13,994 nt of DNA, from contig CANGSN010000031.1 in NCBI GenBank assembly GCA_947455805.1, positions 1-13,994 on the forward strand, written 5' to 3'. The notes below the pieces were generated by a model that saw only the letters and a list, made by a program, of their open reading frames with translations, made no database searches and was not told the origin of the DNA. This DNA is from Planctomycetota bacterium (GTDB taxonomy: Bacteria > Planctomycetota > UBA1135 > UBA2386). Each line of letters starts with the position of its first letter. Within the stretch, counting starts at the first letter, position 1. Shown here piece by piece: positions 7,128-13,994 of the stretch. The translations under genes and the position numbers were made by a program.

Positions 7128-7335
7128 GGGCCAGCCAATCGACGGCCTGGAGCCAGACAGCAACGAGATCCTGGTCCAGAGTCTCGATGTCCTGCTCGCT
7201 GCCAAGGACTGGCCGGCCGTGGTCAAGACCATCGAAGCCCTGGAGAAGTCGGGGGACTACGACTTCAAAGGCCATCTCGAAGGCGAACCGTGGGCGGAGT
7301 TCCGCCAGCAGCCGGCAGCGAAGCCCTGGCTCTGA
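7066..7335 (+). CDS. Short unrecognised protein or 3' part of a frameshifted gene; TPR-like C-terminus
   Basis: GTG at 7066 opens an 89-residue frame whose second half has strong G/C third-position bias and looks like real protein. The segment SLDVLLAAKDWPAVVKTIEAL resembles a TPR-type helix pair. The ending (DFKGHLEGEPWAEFRQQPAAKPWL, residues 66-89) resembles the closing segment of some TPR proteins, where a short acidic turn leads into an F-x-x-x-x-x-x-x-W helix. No ribosome binding site supports the GTG. The frame is open back to 6985 without an ATG, while a Tat-like leader sits one frame away at 6981. I therefore favour the 3' piece of a broken gene, but an intact small gene is possible. 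The stop lies 18 bp from the convergent CobW stop. Confidence 0.4.
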   Translation: MYRDVLAFGRLRLRRLLLAGEGQPIDGLEPDSNEILVQSLDVLLAAKDWPAVVKTIEALEKSGDYDFKGHLEGEPWAEFRQQPAAKPWL

Positions 7336-7353
7336 CGACGGCGAGCGGGTGGC

Positions 7354-8601
7354 TCAATCCTCTTCGCCCTGCTCCGCCATCTCCCACGGCCCGAACGGAT
7401 CCTCGAACTCCGCCCACGACGCCGGCCCACCTCGCATCTCCGCGTCGGTCAGCAGGCACGCGTCGAGCCGCGCGCACAGCGCCTTCTGGTCGAGGTCGCG
7501 GCCGATGACGACGAGCTCCTGCCGGCGATCGCCGTAGGGCTCGCGCCAGTTCGCTTCGATCTGCGCCACCGCTTCCGGCGGCCACTCGCTGCGCTCGGTC
7601 ACCGCCCACCACGTGCCGGCCGGGCTCGTGCGGCACGAGCCGCCGGCCTGATGCCACTCGCCGACGATGTCGTGGCGCGTCGCCAGCCAGAAGAAGCCCT
7701 TGCTGCGCAAGACACCCGGCCAGTCGCTGCGCAGCAGTTCGTCGAAGCGCGCCGGGTGGAACGGCCGAGCCGCGCGGTAGACGAAGCTCGAGATGCCGAA
7801 CGTGTCGGCTTCGCTGCTCTCCTGGCCGCGCAGCTCCGCCAGCCAGCCGGGGCTCGTCGCCGCGCGTTCGAAGTCGAAGCGGCCGGTGCCGAGCACCTTG
7901 CCCAGCGGCACCTGGCCTTCGCGCGCCAGCACCTGCTCGGCGCCCGGGTTCAGCTTGCGCAACAGCGCCTGCAGCGACGCCAGCTGGCCGGCGTCGACGA
8001 GGTCGGTCTTGTTGATCACCAGCACGTCGGCGAACTCGACCTGTTCGACCAGCAGGTCGTCGATCGTGCGATCGTCGTCCTCGCCGATCGCGATGCCGCG
8101 TTCGCGCAGCTCGGTCGCGCTGCCGAGATCGCGCGGGAACGCCGCCGCGTCGACGACGGTGACCATCGTGTCGAGCTTGGCCACGTCGCCGAGGCTCTTG
8201 CCGTCCTCGTCGGTGAACGTGAACGTCTCCGCCACCGGCATCGGCTCGCCGATGCCCGTCGACTCGATCAGCAGGTAGTCGAAGCGCCCTTCCGCCGCGA
8301 GCTTCTTGACCTCGACCAGCAGGTCTTCGCGCAGCGTGCAGCAGATGCAGCCATTGCTCATCTCGACGAGCTTCTCCTCGACGCGGCGCAGTGCGCCCTT
8401 GCCGGCGACCAGCGCCGCGTCGACGTTCACTTCGCTCATGTCGTTGACGATCACCGCGACGCGCAGGCCCTCGCGGTTGTGCAGCACGTGGTTGAGCAGC
8501 GTCGTCTTGCCGGCGCCGAGGAACCCGGACAGCACCGTCACCGGCAGCTTAGCCGGCGGCTGCTTCGGCGACTTCGAGTTCGCCTTGGTGCGCGTCTTCA
8601 T
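7354..8601 (-). CDS. COG0523/CobW-family GTPase, putative zinc metallochaperone
   Basis: This 415-residue G3E GTPase has the Walker A motif GFLGAGKTT (residues 26-34), the family zinc-site motif GCICC (84-88), a Walker-B-like ESTG (113-116), the guanine-specificity motif NKTD (197-200) and a C-terminal CobW_C domain (about 265-385, with RSKGFFWLATR). It ends in the DPFGPWE-type tail seen in the ZigA/ZagA-like branch. Relatives use GTP hydrolysis to deliver zinc or other metals to client proteins. ATG at 8601 is preferred over an in-frame ATG at 8616 because GGAGGTGGGCG directly precedes it. The start overlaps the stop of the DUF1826 gene as ATGA, so the two are coupled. A zinc-related role is inferred from family and neighbour. 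The client is unknown. Confidence 0.93.
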   Translation of the reverse strand: MKTRTKANSKSPKQPPAKLPVTVLSGFLGAGKTTLLNHVLHNREGLRVAVIVNDMSEVNVDAALVAGKGALRRVEEKLVEMSNGCICCTLREDLLVEVKKLAAEGRFDYLLIESTGIGEPMPVAETFTFTDEDGKSLGDVAKLDTMVTVVDAAAFPRDLGSATELRERGIAIGEDDDRTIDDLLVEQVEFADVLVINKTDLVDAGQLASLQALLRKLNPGAEQVLAREGQVPLGKVLGTGRFDFERAATSPGWLAELRGQESSEADTFGISSFVYRAARPFHPARFDELLRSDWPGVLRSKGFFWLATRHDIVGEWHQAGGSCRTSPAGTWWAVTERSEWPPEAVAQIEANWREPYGDRRQELVVIGRDLDQKALCARLDACLLTDAEMRGGPASWAEFEDPFGPWEMAEQGEED

Positions 8602-9365
8602 CGCCCACCTCCGCACGCACCGCCGCAGCAGTCGTCGTCGTCGTCCGGCGCGCGCACGCCGTCGCCGCTGGTGTCGAAGCCGTGGTGCCCGCCGGCCTGG
8701 CCGAGCACGTCGAGGCTGAGCAGGATGCGCGCCTCACCGCGGGTCGCCGGCGAACGGTGCACGATGCCGCGCCCGTGGTTGCCGGGCCACGCGTCGCCCT
8801 TCAGCAGCGCCACCGCGAACTCCGGCACCTGCTGCACGACGGCGCCCGGCCGCAGCAGTCCCGAACGCGCGTCCGGCACGTCCATCGAACGATGGCCGAG
8901 GAAGTCGCGGTCGACGTGCGCGTGCTCGAGCCACTCGGTGCCGACGCCGCAGTAGGTCGTCAGCAGCCGCAGCCCGACGAAGTCGGTGTGGAAGCGCGGG
9001 CACATCGGCTTCTGCAGGCGCACGAGGCGGACGCCGAGACGGCTGGCGCCGGTCAGCTCGGCGAACATGCCCGCGAGCCAGCGCACGTCGGCGACGAACG
9101 CGCGTGCGGCCGCCGGGTCGGCGGCGTGCGCCTCGGCCGGCAGCGGATCGAACGTCGCCAGGGCTTCGACGTCGGCCTCGAGCACCTGTTCGAGTTCGTC
9201 GGCGGCCAGCACGGTGCGGGCGAAGTGGCGCAGCGCCGGATCGACCGGGCGCGGCCAGATGGCGATCTGCACGTCGTCGGCGACGACCCCGGCGAGCCCC
9301 GCGACCTCGTCGGTGCGGTGGCAGCTGCTGGCGGCGGCGGCGACGTCTTCGGGGATGGCGGTCAT
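8598..9365 (-). CDS. DUF1826 protein with acidic, Cys-rich C-terminal tail
   Basis: The 255-residue protein matches the DUF1826 family, best in the core KPMCPRFHTDFVGLRLLTTY (residues 119-138), the following GTEWLEHAHVDRDFLG and the late GNHGRGIVHRSP. An HxD (H126, D128), a late His (H203) and nearby Arg residues are arranged like the metal triad of cupin-type 2-oxoglutarate oxygenases. That reading is my inference and not an established activity. DUF1826 genes are commonly found beside COG0523 GTPases in zinc-responsive loci, and here the stop overlaps the CobW-type start by ATGA. The tail from about 227 is unusual: HHGFD, then five Asp, CC, and C251 in a Gly-rich end, a likely metal-binding patch. 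ATG at 9365 has a moderate site (GGCGAGGC). Confidence 0.88.
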   Translation of the reverse strand: MTAIPEDVAAAASSCHRTDEVAGLAGVVADDVQIAIWPRPVDPALRHFARTVLAADELEQVLEADVEALATFDPLPAEAHAADPAAARAFVADVRWLAGMFAELTGASRLGVRLVRLQKPMCPRFHTDFVGLRLLTTYCGVGTEWLEHAHVDRDFLGHRSMDVPDARSGLLRPGAVVQQVPEFAVALLKGDAWPGNHGRGIVHRSPATRGEARILLSLDVLGQAGGHHGFDTSGDGVRAPDDDDDCCGGACGGGR

Positions 9366-9418
9366 GCCTCGCCGGGTGCCTCCCGGGCCGCGCGAGTTCC
9401 CGTCGGCGTCCGAAATCC

Positions 9419-9434
9419 GCCGGCCAGAGCCGGC
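9419..9434 (-). terminator. Weak hairpin after the serine hydrolase gene
   Basis: GCCGGC (9419-9424) and GCCGGC (9429-9434) form a six-pair stem around a four-base loop, 10 bp beyond the serine hydrolase stop. On the minus strand a short GGATTTC follows, so the T-run is only three bases. It may be a weak terminator separating this gene from the DUF1826-CobW pair, or read-through may join them. Confidence 0.3.
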
Positions 9435-9444
9435 CTTGGACGGG

Positions 9445-11553
9445 TCAGGACTTCTTCTTGGCCGCGAACACGCCCTCGGGCTGGTGCACCCGCAGCCCCG
9501 TCGGCGCGCCCTGGTCGTCGAGCACGAACTCCACCCGGTAGCCCGACAGCCCGCGCAGCTGCAGCTGTAGGCCGCGGCTCGGCTCCAGTTCGTGGCGCTG
9601 GCCCGGCAGCGTCAGCACGAGCCGTTCGCCCTGCAGGAGGATGGTCGCCATGGCGGTGTCGAGTGCGTACTGGCCGGCGAGCTGCGCCAGGAACTTCGCG
9701 TCGCGCAGCCGCGGGTCCGGCCCACGCTGGAACACGATCGGCGGCACGCTCGCCTCGAGCACCGCGCGCACGGCTTCGATCTCGCCATCGAAGTCGAGCA
9801 GGAACTGCAGCTTGGTGCCCGCCATCGCCTCCTCGCCGCCACCCTTCTTGCAGGCGAACACGTCGTGGTGCCAGTGCTCGAGGTCGCAGGCGAGCCCGTG
9901 CAGGTCGACGCGCAGGCCGTCGCCGGCGCGGTTGATGCGCACCGTGCCGTAGCCCGGATGCTCGTGGCTGCCGACGTAGTCGTCGAGCGCGCGCGACGGC
10001 TGCGTGCCGGTGCGGCGCAGCGACGCGGCCTCCTTCTCGCCGCTCTTCGCCTGCTCGGCGCCGGCGTCGAGCTTGCGCTTCATCAGCGAACGGAAGTCGC
10101 GTGGCTCGAGGCCGAGCACCCGATCGCTGAGCTGGCGGACGACGACCTCGGGCAGCGGCGTGCCGTCCAGGTTGGTCAGCACGACGAAGCCGTAGCCAGC
10201 GTCGGGCAGCAGCGCCACCAGGGCCGAGAAGCCGTCGATGTTGCCGCCGTGGTGCACGCGACGGTGGCCGCGGTAGACGTCGACGAACCAGCCGAGCGCG
10301 TAACCGACGTCGACCACGTCGCCGTCGTCGCCGCGCGACGGCGATCCGTCCGCCATGCGCACGACGTGCAGGTCGTCCGCGGTCGACGGCGACAGCAGCT
10401 TGCGTTCGCCGAAGCGCCCGTGCTGCAGCTGCAGCGACACCCACGCCGCCATCTCGCGCACGCTCGAGTTGATCGAGCCGGCCGGGCCGATCGACGCGAT
10501 GTCGCGGTACGGGATCGCCTTCACCGCGCCGTCGGTCTTGCGGTAGGCGCGCGCGTGGTCGGCATCGCGCTGCATCGCCGACACGGCGAAGTTGGTGCGC
10601 GCCATGCCCAGCGGCTGCAGGATGCGCGCGCGCACCTGGTCCTCCCACGGCGCCCCGCCGACGCGCTCGGCGAGGTGGCCGGCGGTCAGGTACATCAGGT
10701 TGTTGTATTGGAAGTCGGTGCGCAGGTAGCGATTGAGCGGCAGGTGCCGCAGCCGCGAGACCATCTCGCCGCGATCGAACGTGGCGCCGTACCAGACGAG
10801 GTCGTGCCGCGGCATGCCGCTGCGGTGCGTGACGAGGTCGCGCGGCGTCAGCCGTTCGCCGACCACCGCGTCGGCCAGCGCGAACTCCGGCAGCCAGCGG
10901 CGCACCGGCTGGTCCCAGTCGAGCTTGCCGTCGTCGACGAGCATCGCCAGCAACGCGGTGGTGAACGCCTTCGTGCTGCTGCCGATCGCGAACAGCGTGT
11001 CGGGACCGACGGCCTCCTTGGCGTCGACGTCGCGCTGGCCGCTGGCGAACGTGGCGACGACGTCGTTGCCCTTCACCACGATCGCGGCGCAACCGGGCAC
11101 ATCGAACATCGCGCGCGTCGGGTCGAGCCACGTCCCGACGTCCGCCAGCGCCTGCTGCTGCTTCGCCGCCGCGGCGGCGGCGCGCGCCAGCGTGAACGGA
11201 AACGTCTGGCCGCCCTGCGTGAAGGTGCCGGCGATGGCGTCGGCGGTGATCTCGCCGCGGAACGTCGGTGCGCCCGGCACCCCGGCGATGGCGAACTCGA
11301 GCTTCTGGCCGTCGCGGCGGAATGCCTGCAGCGGCAGCGCCTCGGCGTCCTGCGCCGGGATGTCGATGGTGCCGCGCAGGCCGGCCGCTTCGTCGACCAG
11401 GTGGACGACGACGCCGAGTTCCTGGCCGGGCAGTGCGATGTGGCCCGACCAGTCGCCGGTCAGCGACTGCGCAGCAGCGGGTGCGACGGCAAGGAACAGC
11501 GCGGCCGCGGCGAGCAGCCAGCGCGACGACGACGAACGGGGGATCGGAGCCAT
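9445..11553 (-). CDS. Secreted serine hydrolase, class C beta-lactamase/PBP fold
   Basis: This 702-residue protein has a signal peptide (residues 1-29, RWLLAAAALFLAVAPAAA-Q). An N-terminal beta-rich domain (about 30-125, LTGDWSGHIALPG start, repeated G-T-F strands) resembles the lipocalin-like leaders of such enzymes. The catalytic domain (about 140-480) carries SSTK with S192 and K195 as the SxxK pair, YNN at 283-285 as YxN, and HHGGN (H435-G436-G437) in place of the KTG box. A DUF3471-like segment (about 517-560, YVGSHEHPGYGTVRI) and a final beta-rich region follow. This fits the esterase, D-aminopeptidase or beta-lactamase-like clan, and the substrate is unknown. ATG at 11553 is chosen because it directly precedes the signal peptide. 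It is divergent from the HExxH gene across a 134-bp gap. Confidence 0.9.
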   Translation of the reverse strand: MAPIPRSSSSRWLLAAAALFLAVAPAAAQSLTGDWSGHIALPGQELGVVVHLVDEAAGLRGTIDIPAQDAEALPLQAFRRDGQKLEFAIAGVPGAPTFRGEITADAIAGTFTQGGQTFPFTLARAAAAAAKQQQALADVGTWLDPTRAMFDVPGCAAIVVKGNDVVATFASGQRDVDAKEAVGPDTLFAIGSSTKAFTTALLAMLVDDGKLDWDQPVRRWLPEFALADAVVGERLTPRDLVTHRSGMPRHDLVWYGATFDRGEMVSRLRHLPLNRYLRTDFQYNNLMYLTAGHLAERVGGAPWEDQVRARILQPLGMARTNFAVSAMQRDADHARAYRKTDGAVKAIPYRDIASIGPAGSINSSVREMAAWVSLQLQHGRFGERKLLSPSTADDLHVVRMADGSPSRGDDGDVVDVGYALGWFVDVYRGHRRVHHGGNIDGFSALVALLPDAGYGFVVLTNLDGTPLPEVVVRQLSDRVLGLEPRDFRSLMKRKLDAGAEQAKSGEKEAASLRRTGTQPSRALDDYVGSHEHPGYGTVRINRAGDGLRVDLHGLACDLEHWHHDVFACKKGGGEEAMAGTKLQFLLDFDGEIEAVRAVLEASVPPIVFQRGPDPRLRDAKFLAQLAGQYALDTAMATILLQGERLVLTLPGQRHELEPSRGLQLQLRGLSGYRVEFVLDDQGAPTGLRVHQPEGVFAAKKKS

Positions 11554-11687
11554 GGCGTTGGTTGCGTCCACAATCCCCTGCCTGGCCGGAAGGGTGCAAG
11601 GAATCGACACGGTCCGTCGCCTGACCCGCCTTGACCGGTCCGGCACCGCCTCGGAAAGTCCGCGACCCACGACCCCGAAGGAGACCG
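11554..11687. promoter_or_regulatory. Divergent intergenic region with the promoters of two secreted-protein genes
   Basis: The 134-bp gap separates the serine hydrolase (minus) from the HExxH protein (plus), so both promoters must lie in it or just inside the genes. A TTGACC at 11631-11636 followed 17 bases later by GAAAGT (11654-11659) is the best plus-strand candidate, but the -10 is poor. No convincing minus-strand pair is seen. A strong ribosome binding site (GAAGGAG) at about 11677-11683 serves the plus-strand gene. Confidence 0.35.
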
Positions 11688-13811
11688 ATGCGACGCCCGG
11701 CCCCGCTGCTGCTCTCGACCCTGTTGCTGCTCGCCCACACCACCGCCCAGAGCGAGGACGCCTGGGACCAAGGCTACGAAGGCGTGCGCGCGCTGATGCT
11801 GCAGAGCCGCTGGCAGGCGGCGCGCGCGGCGCTCGAGACGCTGCTGAAGAGCAACGAAGGCAAGCCGTACGCGATCGCGGATCGCCAGTCGATCGTCGCC
11901 GACCACCAGCAGTGCGTGTTCTGGGCCGACGTGCAGGTGCCGAAGCCGGAGACGCTGCTCAGCGGCAAGCTCGAGAAGCACGACGCCGCGACCGGGCAGG
12001 TCAAGATCCTCTACACCGCCGACACCTTGGAGGACTGGCGCGAGATCCGCGACAACCTGCTGCTGCACCCGCTGACGTGGCGCGGCGCCTACACGGTGAC
12101 GATCAGCGGCAAGGCCTACCCGGAGAGCACGCTCGGCTTCTTCTGGGACCTCGGCGGCCAGGGCTACTACCGCGCCGAGTTCGGCGCCGACGACGTCAAG
12201 CCGCGCCTGTTCCGGCAGAGCGGCGAGAAGGAGACGCCGATCGAGAAGAAGGACACGCCGATCTGGCGCGCCGGGCAGCCCTACCGCGCGAAGCTGAAGG
12301 TCGACAAGGCCGGCATCGAGGTGCTGTGCGACGACAAGTCGGTCTGGAAGCACAAGCGCGACGCCGCCGACGGCATCTACATGGGCCTCGTCAACGGCAA
12401 CTACGAGGACATCGTGCTCGAGGGCCAGATGGAGCCGTCGTGGTTCCAGAACCTCGTCGACGAGGAACTGAACAAGCAGCGCGAGGCGTTCAACGACGCC
12501 TACGACAAGGAGAAGATGCTGCCGGCGTGGCTGTTCGTCGAGATGGCGGCGGACAAGGTGCCGATGAAGCACGACTTCACCAAGGAGCGCGCGAAGTCGC
12601 CGGACGCCGAGGAAGTGCTGTCGTGGATCGAGGGCGGCAACGTCAAGGACGCCGCCGAGAAGGCCGACAAGCTGACCGACACGGACTTCGTGCCGGCCGA
12701 CCTCGCCTACGTGCGCGCGCTGCTGCTGCAGCGCACCGGCGACGCCGAGAAGGCGCTGCCGTTCGCCGAGCAGGCGATGAAGGAGCTCGGCGAGCACACC
12801 TACATGCGCGTGCTGATGGCGGAGGTGCTGAACGACCTGCGCCGGCCGAGCGAGGCGCTGCCGCTGCTGCAGAAGGCGCTGGCCGACGATCCGGGCAGCG
12901 ACGACGCGCTGCAGGCGCTGTTCGTGGCCCTGCTGCGCAAGAGCGACGTGCGTGGGGCGGAACGCATCGTGCGCACGGCGAAGACGCAGCACGGCATGTG
13001 GTCGGAGGTGTTCGACCTCGACCGCATGCTGGCGATGCGCCGCCGCGGCCCGGCGTGGCCGCGCCACTTCGTCGCCACGTCGTCGCACTACGAAGTGCAC
13101 TCCGACATCGACAAGCGCATCTGCGAGGAGGCGATCGCGGTGCTCGAGGAGTCGTATGCGAGCCTGCGCACGCAGTTCGCCGAGGTCGCGGAGCAACCGG
13201 GCGCGCCGAAGTTCCACGTCTTCCTGTTCTCCGGCGAGGCCGGCTACCAGGAGTACAACAGCCAGATCCTCGGCCAGGCGGTGCCGCACAGCGCCGGCCT
13301 CTACTCGCCGGTGCTGAAGCAGCTGCTGATCTGGAACGTGCCCAAGCGCGAGGACATGGTGCGCACGGTCCGCCACGAAGGGTTCCACCAGTTCCTCGAT
13401 CGCGTGATGATCGATCCGCCGGTGTGGCTCAACGAAGGCATGGCCGAGTTCTGGGAGACGGCGAAGAAGGACGGCCAGAAGTTCACCGGCGGCCAACCGC
13501 GCCCGGACCACGTGGCGACGCTGATCCGCAGCAAGAAGGCGATCCCGAAGCTGAAGGACTTCGTCTACGGCCCGCGCTCGGACTTCTACCGCTTCGCCCA
13601 GCAGCGCTACGCGCAGGGCTGGGCGCTGGTGCACTTCCTGCGCAAGGGACCGCCGGCCAACCAGAAGATCTTCCAGACGCTGTTCGACGCGCTGCGCGCC
13701 GGCGAGGGCACCAGCAAGCAGGCGCTCGACAAGGCGTTCGCCGGCGTCGACTGGGCGAAGTTCGACACCGACTGGTGGGCCTACGTCGAGAAGATGGCGA
13801 AGGACAAGTGA
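11688..13811 (+). CDS. Secreted HExxH protein with ConA-like and TPR-like regions (DUF1570/peptidase-MA-like)
   Basis: The 707-residue protein starts at ATG 11688, preceded by GAAGGAGACCG, and has a signal peptide (MRRPAPLLLSTLLLLAHTTA). Residues about 85-245 look like a ConA-like jelly-roll of the DUF1080 sort (ADTLEDWREIRDNL, GYYRAEFG, YRAKLKVDKAGIEV). Residues about 310-435 are helical with TPR character (LAYVRALLLQRTGDAEKALP, then SEALPLLQKALADDPGSDDALQAL). The C-terminal domain (about 460-700) carries HEGFH (563-567) and WLNEGMAEF with E583, matching the gluzincin pattern (HExxH plus a downstream Glu) of DUF1570/peptidase-MA-like proteins. It is likely exported. Peptidase activity is a prediction, with the catalytic residues intact. 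These domain types are frequent in planctomycetes. Confidence 0.88.
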   Translation: MRRPAPLLLSTLLLLAHTTAQSEDAWDQGYEGVRALMLQSRWQAARAALETLLKSNEGKPYAIADRQSIVADHQQCVFWADVQVPKPETLLSGKLEKHDAATGQVKILYTADTLEDWREIRDNLLLHPLTWRGAYTVTISGKAYPESTLGFFWDLGGQGYYRAEFGADDVKPRLFRQSGEKETPIEKKDTPIWRAGQPYRAKLKVDKAGIEVLCDDKSVWKHKRDAADGIYMGLVNGNYEDIVLEGQMEPSWFQNLVDEELNKQREAFNDAYDKEKMLPAWLFVEMAADKVPMKHDFTKERAKSPDAEEVLSWIEGGNVKDAAEKADKLTDTDFVPADLAYVRALLLQRTGDAEKALPFAEQAMKELGEHTYMRVLMAEVLNDLRRPSEALPLLQKALADDPGSDDALQALFVALLRKSDVRGAERIVRTAKTQHGMWSEVFDLDRMLAMRRRGPAWPRHFVATSSHYEVHSDIDKRICEEAIAVLEESYASLRTQFAEVAEQPGAPKFHVFLFSGEAGYQEYNSQILGQAVPHSAGLYSPVLKQLLIWNVPKREDMVRTVRHEGFHQFLDRVMIDPPVWLNEGMAEFWETAKKDGQKFTGGQPRPDHVATLIRSKKAIPKLKDFVYGPRSDFYRFAQQRYAQGWALVHFLRKGPPANQKIFQTLFDALRAGEGTSKQALDKAFAGVDWAKFDTDWWAYVEKMAKDK

Positions 13812-13826
13812 GCGCCGCGGCGGCGC
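13812..13826. terminator. Short hairpin between convergent genes
   Basis: GCGCCG (13812-13817) and CGGCGC (13821-13826) pair around CGG, directly after the stop of the HExxH gene and 6 bp before the stop of the convergent gene. It could stop both transcripts, but it has no T-run on either strand and a three-base loop, so confidence is low. Confidence 0.3.
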
Positions 13827-13832
13827 GCGCGG

Positions 13833-13994
13833 CTACAGCTTGACCGAGAACGGCGGCACGGCGAGCGGCGCGCCGTTCGGATCGCGCAGGCCCGGCAGCG
13901 ACACCTCGATCTCGCCCTTGCTGCAGTCCTCGGGCAACGGCCCGATGCGCATCTTGCCCGGCCCGGTCCAGTTGACCTCGACCACGACCGCGTC
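13833..13994 (-). CDS. Unrecognised protein, C-terminal 53 residues only
   Basis: The minus-strand frame is open from the right edge to a TAG at 13835-13833. The visible end begins DAVVVEVNWTGPGKMRIG and closes with DPNGAPLAVPPFSVKL. Codon use is clean, with G/C third positions, and alternating hydrophobic residues suggest beta strands, as in Ig-like or carboxypeptidase-regulatory-like repeats of secreted proteins. The family is not recognised. It converges on the HExxH gene with a 21-bp gap. The N-terminal part lies outside the window. Confidence 0.65.
   Translation of the reverse strand, partial: DAVVVEVNWTGPGKMRIGPLPEDCSKGEIEVSLPGLRDPNGAPLAVPPFSVKL

Noticed and set aside
9366..9444. Search for a Zur box or riboswitch upstream of the DUF1826 gene
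   Set aside because: The gap is GC-rich, with no AT-rich palindrome. Only a short GC hairpin is present.
9592..11634. Plus-strand open frame of about 680 codons opposite the serine hydrolase
   Set aside because: It is the antisense shadow of a gene with intact SxxK, YxN and HxG motifs and a signal peptide.
11460..13634. Minus-strand open frame of about 724 codons opposite the HExxH gene
   Set aside because: The sense strand has a signal peptide, a good ribosome binding site and HExxH. The antisense product is a Leu/Arg/Val-rich mirror with no domain.
1..13994. CRISPR arrays, tRNA/rRNA genes, insertion sequences, att sites or a phage/defence cluster
   Set aside because: No regularly spaced repeats, clover-leaf sequences, transposase or integrase motifs, or target-site duplications were seen on either strand.

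Overview
The window is about 70% GC. Coding is dense on both strands, with strong G/C preference at third codon positions and few recognisable Shine-Dalgarno sites. The gene content suggests a planctomycete or a similar high-GC environmental bacterium, but this is an inference from gene families and I cannot place it more finely. It includes an ECF sigma factor with a short overlapping partner, a PAS-AraC regulator beside a xylose isomerase, a secreted serine hydrolase with a DUF3471-like tail, and a secreted TPR/HExxH (DUF1570-like) protein. No rRNA, tRNA, CRISPR array, insertion sequence, integrase or phage gene is visible.

Layout. (1) Positions 1-715, minus strand: an ECF sigma factor, translationally coupled by an ATGA overlap to the start of a partner gene that runs off the left edge. 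(2) Positions 856-6368, plus strand: a probable carbohydrate or organic-acid cluster of PAS-AraC regulator, xylose isomerase with a complete active site, MFS transporter with an unusual outer loop, and an SLC13-type permease with two RCK_C domains. An exact 11-bp direct repeat with 21-bp periodicity lies just upstream of the regulator and is a good candidate operator. (3) Positions 6369-7353: a loosely packed stretch with a CsbD-like gene that carries an extra CxxC tail, flanked by fragments of apparently decayed genes. (4) Positions 7354-9365, minus strand: a DUF1826 protein overlapping a COG0523/CobW zinc GTPase by ATGA, a pairing that points to metal (zinc) homeostasis. (5) Positions 9445-11553, minus strand: a secreted serine hydrolase of the class C beta-lactamase fold. 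It is transcribed divergently from a secreted three-part protein at 11688-13811 with a ConA-like region, a TPR-like region and an HExxH domain. (6) Positions 13833-13994, minus strand: the C-terminus of an unrecognised protein, convergent with the previous gene.

How the parts may work together: xylose isomerase with an MFS carrier under a PAS-AraC regulator suggests uptake and isomerisation of an aldose. The SLC13 permease may be co-transcribed, but its substrate need not be a sugar. The DUF1826-CobW pair likely acts in metal delivery or zinc limitation, although no AT-rich Zur-like box is visible. The most novel-looking points are the PAS-AraC operator candidate, the large extracytoplasmic loop of the MFS protein, the acidic/Cys-rich tail and HxD...H pattern of the DUF1826 protein, and the domain mix of the HExxH protein. 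I saw no defence system or clearly undescribed multi-gene machine here.
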